This document shows positions 33,436 to 42,021 of a DNA stretch of 64,000 bases, one piece after another. Every line of letters begins with the position of its first letter. Within the stretch, counting starts at the first letter, position 1. The position numbers and the translations under genes are program-made. Source of the stretch: an uncultured Dehalococcoidia bacterium (GTDB taxonomy: Bacteria; Chloroflexota; Dehalococcoidia; Lucifugimonadales; UBA1123); assembly GCA_958296105.1 (NCBI GenBank), contig OY282441.1, positions 1,275,800 to 1,339,799 on the forward strand. The letters run 5' to 3'. The notes under the pieces were generated by a model. That model worked only from the letters and a program-made list of their open reading frames with translations, was not told the DNA's origin and searched no databases.

Positions 33436-34083
33436 GTGGGAATGCTTCGGCTTGGCGTGCTTGCTTCTCATGGCGGCTCGAACTTGCAGGCAATCATGGA
33501 CGCCAGCCGCGATGGAACACTTCACGCAGAGATTCGGGTGGTGATCTCCAACAACTCTCGCTCCGTCGCCATCGAACGCGCGCGCAGAGCGGGTATACCG
33601 ACAGCGCACCTGAGCGGCGCGACTCATCCCGACCCCGCCGATTTGGACAGCGCGCTCGCAAGCGAGCTGCTGATGCACAGGGTCGAGCTGGTCGCGCTTG
33701 CCGGGTACATGAAGAAGCTGGGGCCTGCCACGCTGTCGGCTTTTCGCAGCCGCATCGTCAACGTGCATCCGTCGCTTCTGCCCAAGTTCGGCGGCGTCGG
33801 AATGTACGGCGAGCGCGTCCATGAGGCTGTGCTGGCGGCTGGCGACGGGGTGTCTGGAGTCACCGTCCACGTGGTGGACGCGGAGTACGATCACGGTCGC
33901 GCAATAGCTCAGCGGAAAGTCTCCGTACTGCGCGAAGACACCCCCGATACGCTCGCGGCGCGGGTGCTGGCGCAGGAACACATCCTGTATCCGCAGACTC
34001 TCCAGCGCATCGCCACAGGCGAGATAGACCTCGACGCGGCTGCCGAAGGCGGTCGCGCGGAATCCCACAGGACCGACCCATGA
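33436..34083 (+). CDS. purN: Phosphoribosylglycinamide formyltransferase
   Basis: A GART enzyme of about 215 residues that transfers a formyl group from 10-formyltetrahydrofolate to GAR in purine synthesis. Seen are the GAR-binding LASHGGSNLQAIMDA, catalytic Asn/His in IVNVHPSLLPKFGG, and the distal Asp in VDAEYDHGRAI. GTG at 33436 is 8 bases after GGAGG and is preferred; GTG at 33430 is too close to it and ATG at 33442 rather far. The stop overlaps the purM ATG (ATGA), so the genes are coupled. Confidence 0.95.
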   Translation: MGMLRLGVLASHGGSNLQAIMDASRDGTLHAEIRVVISNNSRSVAIERARRAGIPTAHLSGATHPDPADLDSALASELLMHRVELVALAGYMKKLGPATLSAFRSRIVNVHPSLLPKFGGVGMYGERVHEAVLAAGDGVSGVTVHVVDAEYDHGRAIAQRKVSVLREDTPDTLAARVLAQEHILYPQTLQRIATGEIDLDAAAEGGRAESHRTDP

Positions 34084-35093
34084 CAGAGCGCACATACAGG
34101 CTGGCGGGGGTCGATCTGGATGCGTCGCAGAAGGTCAAGCGACGCATCAGCGACATCGTGGCAAAGACGCACGGGCCGGAGGTGCTGGCTGGGGTTGGCG
34201 CGTTCGGCGCGCTCTATGCCTTCTCCGGCTATACAGACCCCGTGCTGGTCGCCAGTACGGACCCCGTTGGAACGAAGCTGAAGCTGGCGGTGATGACCGA
34301 CCGATACGAGGGCATAGGCGAGGATCTGGTCAACGCCTGCGTCAATGACGTGATCGTGTGCGGGGCGAAGCCCATGCTGTTCATGGACTACATCAACATG
34401 GGCAGTCTGCGCGCGGACGTGGTGGAGACTCTGGTGGAAGGCATGGCGAGGGCGTGCGAAGATGTCGGCTGCGCGCTGATCGGCGGGGAGACGGCGGAGA
34501 TGCCGGGCGTGTTCGCCGAGGGCAGCTTCGACGTGTCCGGGTTCGCGCTGGGAGCGGTGGAGCGGTCGGAGATTATAGATACCTCGCGGATCGAAGCGGG
34601 AGACGCGCTGATCGGGGTTCCGTCCAACGGGCTGCACACCAACGGGTATTCGCTCGTTCGCCACGTGTACGGGCTGGACGATGACCCGTCTCCCCTGTCC
34701 GAGTACCGCCCCGATCTTGGCGAGACGCTCGGCGAGGCGCTGCTCCGTCCGCATCCTCCATACTACAACCGGCTTCGCCATGTGTTCGGCATCGTGAAGG
34801 GGGTAGCGCACGTCACGGGCGGCGGGCTGATCGAGAACGTGCCGAGAATGCTGCCCGAGGGCGTATCGGCGAAGTTCGATACGCTCTCATGGCCGCTGCC
34901 TCCGATATTCTTTCAGATTCAGGAGGACGGCGGCATCTCCCGCGAGGAGATGTACCGAGTGTTCAACATGGGGCTGGGCATGGTGATCGCCTGCGACAGG
35001 AGCCTGGCGGACGAGGCGCTGGCGCTGATTCCGGGCGCGCTGGAGGTGGGCGAGGTGGTTACAGACAGCGGCGGAGGTCGTGTTATTCTATAA
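34080..35093 (+). CDS. purM: Phosphoribosylformylglycinamidine cyclo-ligase
   Basis: A 337-residue AIR synthetase of the PurM/ThiL superfamily, closing the imidazole ring in purine synthesis with ATP. Markers are the substrate region LVASTDPVGTKLKLA, the conserved DLVNACVNDVIVCGAKPM, IGGETAEMPGVF, and the glycine-rich HVTGGGLIENVPR. The length is normal. It overlaps purN by four bases. The next gene in the operon is not purine-related; a short gap of 38 bp separates them. Confidence 0.96.
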   Translation: MTERTYRLAGVDLDASQKVKRRISDIVAKTHGPEVLAGVGAFGALYAFSGYTDPVLVASTDPVGTKLKLAVMTDRYEGIGEDLVNACVNDVIVCGAKPMLFMDYINMGSLRADVVETLVEGMARACEDVGCALIGGETAEMPGVFAEGSFDVSGFALGAVERSEIIDTSRIEAGDALIGVPSNGLHTNGYSLVRHVYGLDDDPSPLSEYRPDLGETLGEALLRPHPPYYNRLRHVFGIVKGVAHVTGGGLIENVPRMLPEGVSAKFDTLSWPLPPIFFQIQEDGGISREEMYRVFNMGLGMVIACDRSLADEALALIPGALEVGEVVTDSGGGRVIL

Positions 35094-35131
35094 TCCCACT
35101 GAGAACGCAGCAGGACGGAGGGGCGGATACT

Positions 35132-35470
35132 ATGCAGACCATTCAACTGCCAACAGTCGAAGTCGATCCTGCGATTGCTCCGCTGATCACAGAACAGATA
35201 GAGGAAATCCGCGATGTCGTATTGGACAAAGCCTGCAAGGTCGCTCAGAACCTCAACGTAACAGTCAAGCACATCCTGATTCGGGAGTACTTCGAGCCTT
35301 ACGAAGATGATTTCGCGGGGTTCGTCTTCGACGTCAATGTCTCCACCGACGATGATACGGTGCATGAGTACTGGGGGGATCTCCTCGAAGCAGTATGGAA
35401 CGAAAAGGGCAGGCTGTCGAAAGAGAGTCAGTCAGCGCTCGATCATGTATCGGTGTTCGTGAAGTGGTAA
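35132..35470 (+). CDS. Hypothetical partner of a HEPN-type protein
   Basis: A 112-residue protein of unknown function starting MQTIQLPTVEVDPAIAPLI, with an alpha/beta character and acidic middle (EYFEPYEDDFAGFVFDVNVS). The frame is open upstream into purM, but GGAGGGG before the ATG at 35132 fixes the start. Its stop overlaps the GTG of the following HEPN-like gene, so both are translated together. The pair sits between purM and purH, which suggests an inserted two-gene toxin-antitoxin-like module; which member would be toxic cannot be said from this protein. Confidence 0.65.
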   Translation: MQTIQLPTVEVDPAIAPLITEQIEEIRDVVLDKACKVAQNLNVTVKHILIREYFEPYEDDFAGFVFDVNVSTDDDTVHEYWGDLLEAVWNEKGRLSKESQSALDHVSVFVKW

Positions 35471-35829
35471 TCCAAGCGCCCTTCGATCACTTGGAATTCA
35501 TGCGGATTGCGGAGTCGCTTGTACAGAACGATCTATCCGAAGCCAGTCTCAGATGCGCAATTGGCAGAATCTATTATGCAGTGTTCCATGCCGCGCGGCT
35601 GTTTCTCGGAATTCAGGGCGGAGTACAAGGCAGACGAAACATACACAACAGGGTGATCGCCGAACTTACGAAGTACGACAGGCTGGCTGGAATGGAACTC
35701 CGCGCGATAAGAGACCTGCGAAACGCGGCGGATTATCGTTTGGCTAGCGATTCACCGCCGGCTGACTGGCGTCGCAGCTGCCGTGTCGCGCGTCGGTCTG
35801 CCGGGTACATACTCGAAAGGCTCACATGA
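35464..35829 (+). CDS. HEPN-domain-like protein
   Basis: A 121-residue all-helical protein resembling HEPN domains: LRCAIGRIYYAVFHAARLFLG corresponds to the first helix pair and MELRAIRDLRNAADYRLA to the helix with R-x-x-A-D-Y. The RNase motif R-x4-6-H of active HEPN toxins is not clear here. GTG at 35464 overlaps the stop of the previous gene; upstream residues in the frame (from 35395) would come from reading the partner gene in the wrong frame. The stop overlaps the purH ATG (ATGA), so the module is fully woven into the purine operon. Confidence 0.7.
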   Translation: MVIQAPFDHLEFMRIAESLVQNDLSEASLRCAIGRIYYAVFHAARLFLGIQGGVQGRRNIHNRVIAELTKYDRLAGMELRAIRDLRNAADYRLASDSPPADWRRSCRVARRSAGYILERLT

Positions 35830-37349
35830 AGGCTCTACTCAGCGTCTACGACAAGACCGGGCTGGTCGAGCTGGCGCGCGCGCTCAGAGATGCGGGCTGC
35901 GAGCTTGTCAGCACCGGTGGCACTGCACGCGCTATCGCGGACTCGGGAGCGCCGGTTACGCAGGTCGCAGACCTCACAGGCTCGCCGGAGATACTCGATG
36001 GGAGGGTCAAGACCCTGCACCCGACGATCCACGGGGGCATCCTCGCCAGACGAGACCTCGAATCCCACCGCGCCGAGCTGGACAGGCACGGCATCGAAGC
36101 CATCGACGTGGTGGTGGGCAATCTCTACCCGTTCGTTCGGGCGGTGAGCGAGGCCGGAGTTTCAATCGAAACCGCGCTGGAGAACATAGACATCGGCGGG
36201 CCTGCCATGATCCGCGCCGCCGCCAAGAACTTTCCGTCCGTGATCGTCTTGGTATCGCCGTCAGACTATGGCTGGGCGGCCGAGCGCTTTGCGGAAGGCT
36301 CGTTCACGCTCGACGAGAGGCGCGAGCTGGCGAGAAAGGCGTTTCAGCACGTGGCGCTGTACGACAGCGCGGTCGCCGGATATCTGGCGGGCGAGTCGGA
36401 CGGCGCATCCTGGCCGGAGCTGACGTTCGGGTACAGCCGCGTGGCGGATCTTCGGTACGGAGAGAATCCGCATCAGAGGGCGGCGCTGTACTCGGCGGCG
36501 CTGTCTTCCGGCGGCGTGGTGGGCGCGGAGCAGCTGCACGGCATCGACATGTCCTACACGAACTATCTGGACGCGGACGCCGCATGGCGGACGGTCTCGG
36601 ACTTCTCGGAGCAGGCGGTGGCGGTGATCAAGCACACCAACGCCTGCGGGCTTGCGGTACACGAAGATCAGCCAAGCGCGTATCGGCGCGCCTTCGAGGG
36701 CGATTCTGTCTCGGCATACGGCGGCATAGTGGGGTGCAACCGCGCGCTGACAGCCGCCACTGCGGACGCGATGCGCGGCGTTCTGTACGATATAATAGTC
36801 GCACCCGAGTATGAGGAGGATGCGCTCGACATACTCAAGCGCAGGCGACGCACGCGGATACTCAGGATAAGACCGGAGAGGGGGCCTGCGGCGAACCTCG
36901 ACCTCAGACTCGTCAGCGGCGGCGCGCTGGCGCAGACGTCGGACGCCATAGACGAAGCCCCCTCGTCTTGGCAGGTGGTGACCGAGCGGCATCCGACGGG
37001 CGAGCAGCTGCGCGATCTCGCCTTCGCGTGGAAGGCTGCCAAGCACATCAAATCCAACACCATCGCGCTGGCGAAGGATGGGGCGCTCGTGGGCATGGGG
37101 GCCGGACAGCCGAACCGAGTCGTCAGCGTCCACCTCGCGCTGCGCACGGCGGGGGACAGAGCCAGAGGCTCGGTTATGGCGTCTGACGCCTACTTCCCGT
37201 TCGCGGACAGCGTCGAGATGGCAGCAGAGGGCGGAGTGGTCGCCATCGCTCAGCCCGGCGGCTCGATCCGAGATGGCGAGTGCATCGCCGCCGCCAACCG
37301 TCTCGGCATATCCATGGCGCTCACAGGCACGCGCCACTTCAGGCATTGA
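35826..37349 (+). CDS. purH: Bifunctional AICAR transformylase/IMP cyclohydrolase
   Basis: A 507-residue enzyme for the last two steps to IMP. The N-terminal cyclohydrolase domain starts MKALLSVYDKTGLVELARAL and has STGGTA and GRVKTLHPTIHGG; the transformylase domain has RYGENPHQRAALY, KHTNACGLA and the C-terminal GGSIRDGECIAAANR with MALTGTRHFRH at the end. The length is usual. It is translationally coupled to the HEPN-like gene by ATGA. Confidence 0.97.
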   Translation: MKALLSVYDKTGLVELARALRDAGCELVSTGGTARAIADSGAPVTQVADLTGSPEILDGRVKTLHPTIHGGILARRDLESHRAELDRHGIEAIDVVVGNLYPFVRAVSEAGVSIETALENIDIGGPAMIRAAAKNFPSVIVLVSPSDYGWAAERFAEGSFTLDERRELARKAFQHVALYDSAVAGYLAGESDGASWPELTFGYSRVADLRYGENPHQRAALYSAALSSGGVVGAEQLHGIDMSYTNYLDADAAWRTVSDFSEQAVAVIKHTNACGLAVHEDQPSAYRRAFEGDSVSAYGGIVGCNRALTAATADAMRGVLYDIIVAPEYEEDALDILKRRRRTRILRIRPERGPAANLDLRLVSGGALAQTSDAIDEAPSSWQVVTERHPTGEQLRDLAFAWKAAKHIKSNTIALAKDGALVGMGAGQPNRVVSVHLALRTAGDRARGSVMASDAYFPFADSVEMAAEGGVVAIAQPGGSIRDGECIAAANRLGISMALTGTRHFRH

Positions 37350-37426
37350 GAAGATCGCAAAGGCGCAGGTTCAGGGGGGTGAGAAGTGAGATCGTCCAGC
37401 GTCCATGACAGGCTAGGCGAGGGCTC

Positions 37427-38209
37427 TTGCAGCCTTTCGGGCGTAGATCCGCGTTGACTGCTCTGGACATCGTACTGCCCGGACTGAACGAAGAGACGGG
37501 CCTCGCGCGCGCCGTGGGTTCGCTCTCGGAGTTCATGTCCGACTGCATGAACTCCTACGACTGGCGGATAGTGATTGCCGACAACGGATCCACGGACGCC
37601 ACCCCGCACATCGGGCGCGCGCTGGCGGCGGAGAGTGAGCGTGTACAGTACCTGCGTCTGGAGCAGAGGGGGCGCGGGCGCGCGCTGAAACGCGCTTGGA
37701 CGCAGAGCGCCGCCGACGTGATGGCGTACATGGATATGGACCTGTCCACCGACTTGGACGCGCTCCCCGCGCTCGTGGCAGCCATAGAGGACGGCAGCCA
37801 CGAGGTGGCCATCGGCTCGCGGCTCGCGCGCGGCGCGGACGTGGTGGGACGCTCACCCAAGCGCGAGTTCATATCCCGCTGTTACAGCCTCATGTTTCGG
37901 GGCATGTTCCTGACCGGGTTTCGGGATGCGCAGTGTGGGTTCAAGGCTGTCAGCCGCCGCGTGGCAGAACAGGTTCTGCCGCTGGTCGAGGATACGGGCT
38001 GGTTCTTCGACACAGAGCTTCTCATCCTGTGCGAGAAGAGCGGCTACGGCGTGTTCGAGCTTCCGGTCCGGTGGGTGGACGACCCGGACAGCAGGGTTCG
38101 CATAGTCAGCACGGCGTATCACGACATCAGCGGGCTTCTGAGACTGCGCTTCGGCGGACTGCGCCGAGCCAGAGCCGCGCTCGGAAAGCTCAGAGAAGAA
38201 GAGCGCTAG
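37427..38209 (+). CDS. GT2-family glycosyltransferase (dolichol-phosphate mannosyltransferase-like)
   Basis: A 260-residue (or 251-residue) GT2 enzyme. LDIVLPGLNEETGLARAV is the typical N-terminal strand, IADNGSTDATP the nucleotide-binding loop, and YMDMDLSTDLDALP holds the DxD motif; GSRLARGADVVGR and CGFKAVSRRVAEQVL are typical of enzymes charging polyprenyl phosphate with a sugar. No membrane helices. The start is TTG at 37427 or TTG at 37454; no ATG is available before the conserved strand. It is 4 bp before a rhomboid gene, so the two are probably co-transcribed. Confidence 0.88.
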   Translation: MQPFGRRSALTALDIVLPGLNEETGLARAVGSLSEFMSDCMNSYDWRIVIADNGSTDATPHIGRALAAESERVQYLRLEQRGRGRALKRAWTQSAADVMAYMDMDLSTDLDALPALVAAIEDGSHEVAIGSRLARGADVVGRSPKREFISRCYSLMFRGMFLTGFRDAQCGFKAVSRRVAEQVLPLVEDTGWFFDTELLILCEKSGYGVFELPVRWVDDPDSRVRIVSTAYHDISGLLRLRFGGLRRARAALGKLREEER

Positions 38210-38213
38210 CTCG

Positions 38214-38867
38214 ATGCTGCTCGTCTTGGCACTCATCCTGCTTGGCGCGCTTGCGGCGCTGCTGTGGAGCCTTGCGGTCTCCAAGGAGGGCGCCAGCTGG
38301 CAAGTCGTCCTCGGATTCGTCTGGCTGATGGTGTTCGTGACGCTGCTGTGGGCAGTCGTGTTCTCCAACGTAGTGATGAGTTTCTTCGACTTCGACGTTA
38401 GGCGGTTCGGCATCAGGCCGCGCGTGGTCGACGGACTCTGGGGCATTCCGCTGCACGTATTTCTGCACGGCGGCATCGGTCACGCCTTCGGCAACACCAT
38501 CGGGCTGACGGTTCTCGGCGGGCTGGTGGCGTTTCGAGGCAAAGCCGCGCTCATCGGGCTGTCCGTCTTCGTGACGCTGGCGGGCGGGTCGCTCCTGTGG
38601 CTGATCGGCAGGCCGAACACCAATCACATAGGCGCGAGCGGCTTGGTATTTGGCTTCTTCGGCTATCTGGTGGCGCGAGGGTTCTTCCAGCGAGACATCC
38701 TGTCGATACTGACAGCCTTAGTAGCAATCTCAGTGTATGGTTTGTCGATGCTGTTCGGCATTCTGCCGACTGGCGGCTTCATATCATGGGAGGGCCACCT
38801 GTCCGGGCTGCTGGCGGGCATACTCTACGCATATCTGGAAGGCGGCAGGCGGGACGGCGGCGAGTAG
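38214..38867 (+). CDS. Rhomboid-family intramembrane serine protease
   Basis: A 217-residue polytopic membrane protein with six or more helices. The catalytic serine is in NHIGASGLVFGF (G-A-S-G) and the histidine in SWEGHLSGLLAG, the two motifs of rhomboid proteases; HVFLHGGIGHAFGN is the conserved helix-2 region, here with H-x-x-x-x-H, and its asparagine stabilises the oxyanion. Rhomboids cut membrane-anchored substrates. It follows the glycosyltransferase by 4 bp; a functional link, for example anchored glycoproteins, is only a guess. Confidence 0.88.
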   Translation: MLLVLALILLGALAALLWSLAVSKEGASWQVVLGFVWLMVFVTLLWAVVFSNVVMSFFDFDVRRFGIRPRVVDGLWGIPLHVFLHGGIGHAFGNTIGLTVLGGLVAFRGKAALIGLSVFVTLAGGSLLWLIGRPNTNHIGASGLVFGFFGYLVARGFFQRDILSILTALVAISVYGLSMLFGILPTGGFISWEGHLSGLLAGILYAYLEGGRRDGGE

Positions 38868-39032
38868 ACAAGAGAGGGAAACGAGCGCTCCTGCGCGATC
38901 TCGGACATTTCGCCAGCGCTGGCTGACCTCTGGGTTCGGGATATTGTCGGATGGCTGGAACCCGAATTCCCCAAACTTCGAGCGCTGTTGTACAATCGCC
39001 ACTGTTCCACCACTCCAGCGGAGGTTGTCGAG

Positions 39033-40217
39033 ATGACGGATCTCTTACTCAAAGGCGGTCGGGTGATAGACCCGTCGCAGAGCATAGACGCGGTGATGGA
39101 CGTTGCGGTGCAGGACGGCGCGATCTCACAGGTTGCACCCGGCATCAGGCCCGCCGCGCGAACCCGCGTCATAAGGGTAGATGGCAAGCTGGTCACTCCC
39201 GGCCTGATAGACCTGCACACGCACGTCTATCACGGCGTCAATCAGACAGGGGTGGACCCAGACCTAGCCGGCGTCTACGCGGGCGTTACCACAGTGGTGG
39301 ACGCCGGCAGCGCGGGGTGCTACACGTTCGGGGGCTTTCCCCAGCACGTAGTCCCCGCCGCCAAGACGCGCATCGTGTGTATGCTCCACATATCACGCGC
39401 GGGGCTGAACTTCCAGCCGGAGATCTCGGCGCGAGACGACATAGACTTGGACGAGACCATCAGCGTCATCCGCGCGAACAAGCCGCTCGTACAGGGGGTG
39501 AAGGTGCGCGCGGTCGGCCCCGCGGTGCCTGTCTTGGGCGTGGAGATGGTCGCGCTCGCCAAGCGCGCCGCGAACGAGGGCGGCGTGCGCCTGATGGTTC
39601 ACATCGGAGACCGCGCCGTCGGCGACTCCGGCGGCCCGACCATTACGCGCGAGCTGCTGCCGCTGCTGGAAGAGGGCGACATCATCACGCACCTGTTCAG
39701 CGGCAACGCGGGCAGGATCTTGGACGACGGCGGAAAGGTGATCCCGGAGATCATGGAGGCGCAGGAGCGCGGCGTGTTCCTCGACACGGCGCACGGGCGA
39801 CAGAACTTCAGCTTCGACGTGGCGAAGGCGGCGCTCGATCAGGGTGTGGAGCCGCGCTCGATCAGCACCGATCTCACGATTCCCGGACGGCTGAACACGG
39901 TACACAGTCTCGCCGAGATGCTGTCGCGCTTCATGGCGCTCGGCTTCGGACTTCAGGACGTCATCCGAATGGCAACGCTCGAACCGGCCAGCGCGCTCGG
40001 CATGGAAGGGGAGCTTGGCAGTCTGGCCGTGGGCCGCGCGGCCGACATCAGTGTTCTCGATGAACACACCGGCGACTGGCTGTTCCACGATACCGATGGC
40101 GGCATTCTGAACGGAAGCAAGGCGCTGACGCCCGTTCTGGCGGTCAGGTCGGGCGAGGTGTTCACCGCAGAGTGGGGGCCGCGTCCATGGGGCTGGCTGC
40201 CCGATAGCGCGGAGTGA
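39033..40217 (+). CDS. Amidohydrolase/deacetylase-family metallohydrolase
   Basis: A 394-residue cytosolic metal-dependent hydrolase of the amidohydrolase superfamily (dihydroorotase/EF_0837-like). N-terminal LLKGGRVIDPSQSID is the typical small beta domain; metal ligands are in LIDLHTHVYHG (H-x-H), the lysine in GVKVRAVG, histidines in LMVHIGD and ITHLFSGN, and aspartate in ISTDLTIPGR. GGAGG before the ATG at 39033 fixes the start. A TACAAT box at 38991-38996 may be its -10. The exact substrate is open. A 68-bp gap follows, then a broken enoyl-CoA hydratase copy. Confidence 0.9.
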   Translation: MTDLLLKGGRVIDPSQSIDAVMDVAVQDGAISQVAPGIRPAARTRVIRVDGKLVTPGLIDLHTHVYHGVNQTGVDPDLAGVYAGVTTVVDAGSAGCYTFGGFPQHVVPAAKTRIVCMLHISRAGLNFQPEISARDDIDLDETISVIRANKPLVQGVKVRAVGPAVPVLGVEMVALAKRAANEGGVRLMVHIGDRAVGDSGGPTITRELLPLLEEGDIITHLFSGNAGRILDDGGKVIPEIMEAQERGVFLDTAHGRQNFSFDVAKAALDQGVEPRSISTDLTIPGRLNTVHSLAEMLSRFMALGFGLQDVIRMATLEPASALGMEGELGSLAVGRAADISVLDEHTGDWLFHDTDGGILNGSKALTPVLAVRSGEVFTAEWGPRPWGWLPDSAE

Positions 40218-40285
40218 TGAAACGTGCCAACACGACGCTCGCAAGCTAACTTCGCTCAGCAGTATACTTGGAGTCTCCGAACACA

Positions 40286-40482
40286 ATGACAAACGACATT
40301 CTCGTATCGACCCATGACGGCATCGCCACCGTTACCTTCAAGCGGCCCGACAGCGCAACGCCATCAGCTATCACGTCTGGCTGGAGCTGAGGCGCATCGC
40401 CATGGACCTAGATCATGACAGCGGCGTCAAGGTGGTGGTGTTCACGGGCGCGGGCGACGCGGCGTTCTCCGCCGGCGCGGAG
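40286..40482 (+). pseudogene. Truncated 5' copy of the enoyl-CoA hydratase gene
   Basis: About 197 bp that match the beginning of the gene at 41231 (start codon, TNDILVSTHDGIATVTF and on to GDAAFSAGA) with few differences, but with a one-base loss after TVTFKRP that breaks the frame and an abrupt end of similarity at about 40482, where the DUF4160 cassette begins. The sequence just before the ATG is also similar to that before 41231. Confidence 0.85.
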
Positions 40483-40508
40483 TTGGGATCCCAAGAGAGT
40501 AACCGACC

Positions 40509-40745
40509 ATGCCCACGGTGCATCGCAGCGGCCCTTATCGAGTGTTCTTTTATACGGGTGACGGGAACGAGCCTCGTCATGTACATGTCGAACGGGACAA
40601 CCATGTCGCAAAGTTCTGGTTGGATCCGGTTACACTGGAGCGAAGCGGAGGACTGCGCAGGTCGGATATCCGTCGAGTGTGCCGGCTAGTCAAAGACAAC
40701 AGACAGTTTCTTGTGGAGGCTTGGGATGACTGTTTCAACGGTTGA
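40509..40745 (+). CDS. DUF4160-family protein
   Basis: A 78-residue protein with the DUF4160 hallmarks: PTVHRSGPYRVFFYTGDGNEPRHVHVERD near the start (EPxHVHV), then AKFWLDPVTL and a C-terminal helix DIRRVCRLVKDNRQFLVEAW. DUF4160 genes usually sit directly before DUF2442 genes, as here, and the pair is thought to be toxin-antitoxin-like on the basis of gene context. It overlaps the next gene by about 20 bp. The A-G-A-G-A-G region upstream may serve as ribosome-binding site. Confidence 0.85.
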   Translation: MPTVHRSGPYRVFFYTGDGNEPRHVHVERDNHVAKFWLDPVTLERSGGLRRSDIRRVCRLVKDNRQFLVEAWDDCFNG

Positions 40746-41262
40746 AGCGCTGGCGCCAAATGCGGACAGCGTGACAGTCACTGACGATGCGCTGACTGCC
40801 GAATTGAGCGATGGGCGAACGATCTCCGTTCCGCTGGACTGGTTTCCCAGGCTCGTTCACGGGACGCCACTGGAAAGGTCCAACTGGCGGCTGATCGGCG
40901 GAGGGCAAGGCATCCACTGGCCTAATTTGGACGAGGATATTAGCATCGAGGGGCTACTGGCCGGCAGGAAGTCCGGAGAGAGTCAGGCATCGTTCGGACG
41001 CTGGATCGAAGCTAAAATCGAAGGACGCGACCTCACGCGTGGTGAACGCGCTGTCCGATCTGGCGCATCCATGCCAGGGATCAAAGCTAAAAGCGAAGGA
41101 AGCAGCCTCGCGCTGAGCTTACTCAGAAACAAGGCATCACCTCGGAGACTCCCAACATCAGGGCGCAGGCGTCGAACGCGGCGGGGAAATCCACTCAGAA
41201 GCAAGGCATCATCTCGGAGACCCCAACCCAATGACAAACGACATCCTCGTATCGACACATGA
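40726..41262 (+). CDS. DUF2442-family protein with extended tail
   Basis: A 178-residue protein whose first ~85 residues form a DUF2442 domain (VTVTDDALTAELSDGRTISVPLDWFPRL, then GGGQGIHWPNLDEDISIEGLLAG). DUF2442 proteins normally end shortly after this; here an Arg/Ser/Lys-rich tail of about 90 residues is encoded by repeated sequence and runs 32 bp into the enoyl-CoA hydratase gene in another frame. The original stop has probably been lost when repeats were added. The ATG at 40726 is preferred over GTG-type starts further upstream because of the preceding GGAGGCTTGGG. Confidence 0.8.
   Translation: MTVSTVEALAPNADSVTVTDDALTAELSDGRTISVPLDWFPRLVHGTPLERSNWRLIGGGQGIHWPNLDEDISIEGLLAGRKSGESQASFGRWIEAKIEGRDLTRGERAVRSGASMPGIKAKSEGSSLALSLLRNKASPRRLPTSGRRRRTRRGNPLRSKASSRRPQPNDKRHPRIDT
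41121..41229 (+). repeat. Two ~36-bp direct repeats before the enoyl-CoA hydratase gene
   Basis: ACTCAGAA(A/G)CAAGGCATC... occurs at 41121-41156 and at 41193-41229, ending in C-rich sequence next to the start codon. A weaker relative is found before the broken copy at 40255-40285. The repeats look like duplicated leader sequence left by the events that placed the DUF4160/DUF2442 cassette here. Nearby, GATCGAAGCTAAAATCGAAGG and a related segment also repeat. Confidence 0.65.
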
Positions 41263-42019
41263 CGGAATCGCCACCGTCACATTCAATCGGCCGCGACAGC
41301 GCAACGCCATCAGCTATCACGGCTGGCTGGAGCTGAGGCGCATCGCCATGGACCTAGATCACGACGGCGGCGTCAAGGTGGTGGTGTTCACGGGCGCGGG
41401 CGACGCGGCGTTCTCGGCAGGCGCGGACATCAAGGACTTCGAGGACTATCGCAACAACTCGGCCAAGGCGAAGGTGTACGCTGAGGCGTTCGACGGCGCG
41501 ATGGACGCGATAGAGGCGATCTCCAAGCCCACGATCTGCCTGATAAAGGGCTTCTGCGTGGGCGGCGGCTGTGAGCTGTCCATGGCCGCGGACATACGCA
41601 TCGCGGCGGACAACAGCACGTTCGGGATTCCCGTAGCTCGGCTGTCCATACTCGTGGGCTACAAGGAGATGCGCCGTCTCGTCCGTCTGGTCGGGCCGGG
41701 GAACGCATCCTACATACTGCTTTCGGCGCGGCTGATCGACGCCGAGGATGCGCGCAGAATCGGCCTGGTGACGCAGGTCGCGCCGCTGTCCGACGTGGAC
41801 GAGGTCGCCTACGGGCTGGCCAGGGAGATGACGCCGCTCGCGCCGCTCTCCCAGATGCGCCACAAGAAGATACTCCAAACGGTGCTGGACAATCCCAGTC
41901 TGGAGTTCCTGAGCGAGGAGGAGGAGCATCTGCCCTTCGCCAACTTCGACAGCGAGGACTTTCAAGAGGGCCGCTCCGCGTTCGTCGAGCGGCGGCCGCC
42001 TGTGTTCGAGGGACATTAG
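41231..42019 (+). CDS. Enoyl-CoA hydratase/isomerase family protein
   Basis: A 262-residue crotonase-fold protein. Oxyanion-hole segments are AFSAGADIKDF (about residues 61-71) and GFCVGGGCELSMAADIRIAA (about 108-127). The catalytic Glu of hydratases at the second position is replaced in the region FGIPVARLSI, so hydratase activity is not certain; other crotonase reactions are possible. It is 2 bp before a CoA-transferase gene, which suggests one pathway of acyl-CoA breakdown. A broken copy of its 5' end lies about 950 bp upstream. Confidence 0.9.
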   Translation: MTNDILVSTHDGIATVTFNRPRQRNAISYHGWLELRRIAMDLDHDGGVKVVVFTGAGDAAFSAGADIKDFEDYRNNSAKAKVYAEAFDGAMDAIEAISKPTICLIKGFCVGGGCELSMAADIRIAADNSTFGIPVARLSILVGYKEMRRLVRLVGPGNASYILLSARLIDAEDARRIGLVTQVAPLSDVDEVAYGLAREMTPLAPLSQMRHKKILQTVLDNPSLEFLSEEEEHLPFANFDSEDFQEGRSAFVERRPPVFEGH

Positions 42020-42021
42020 AC

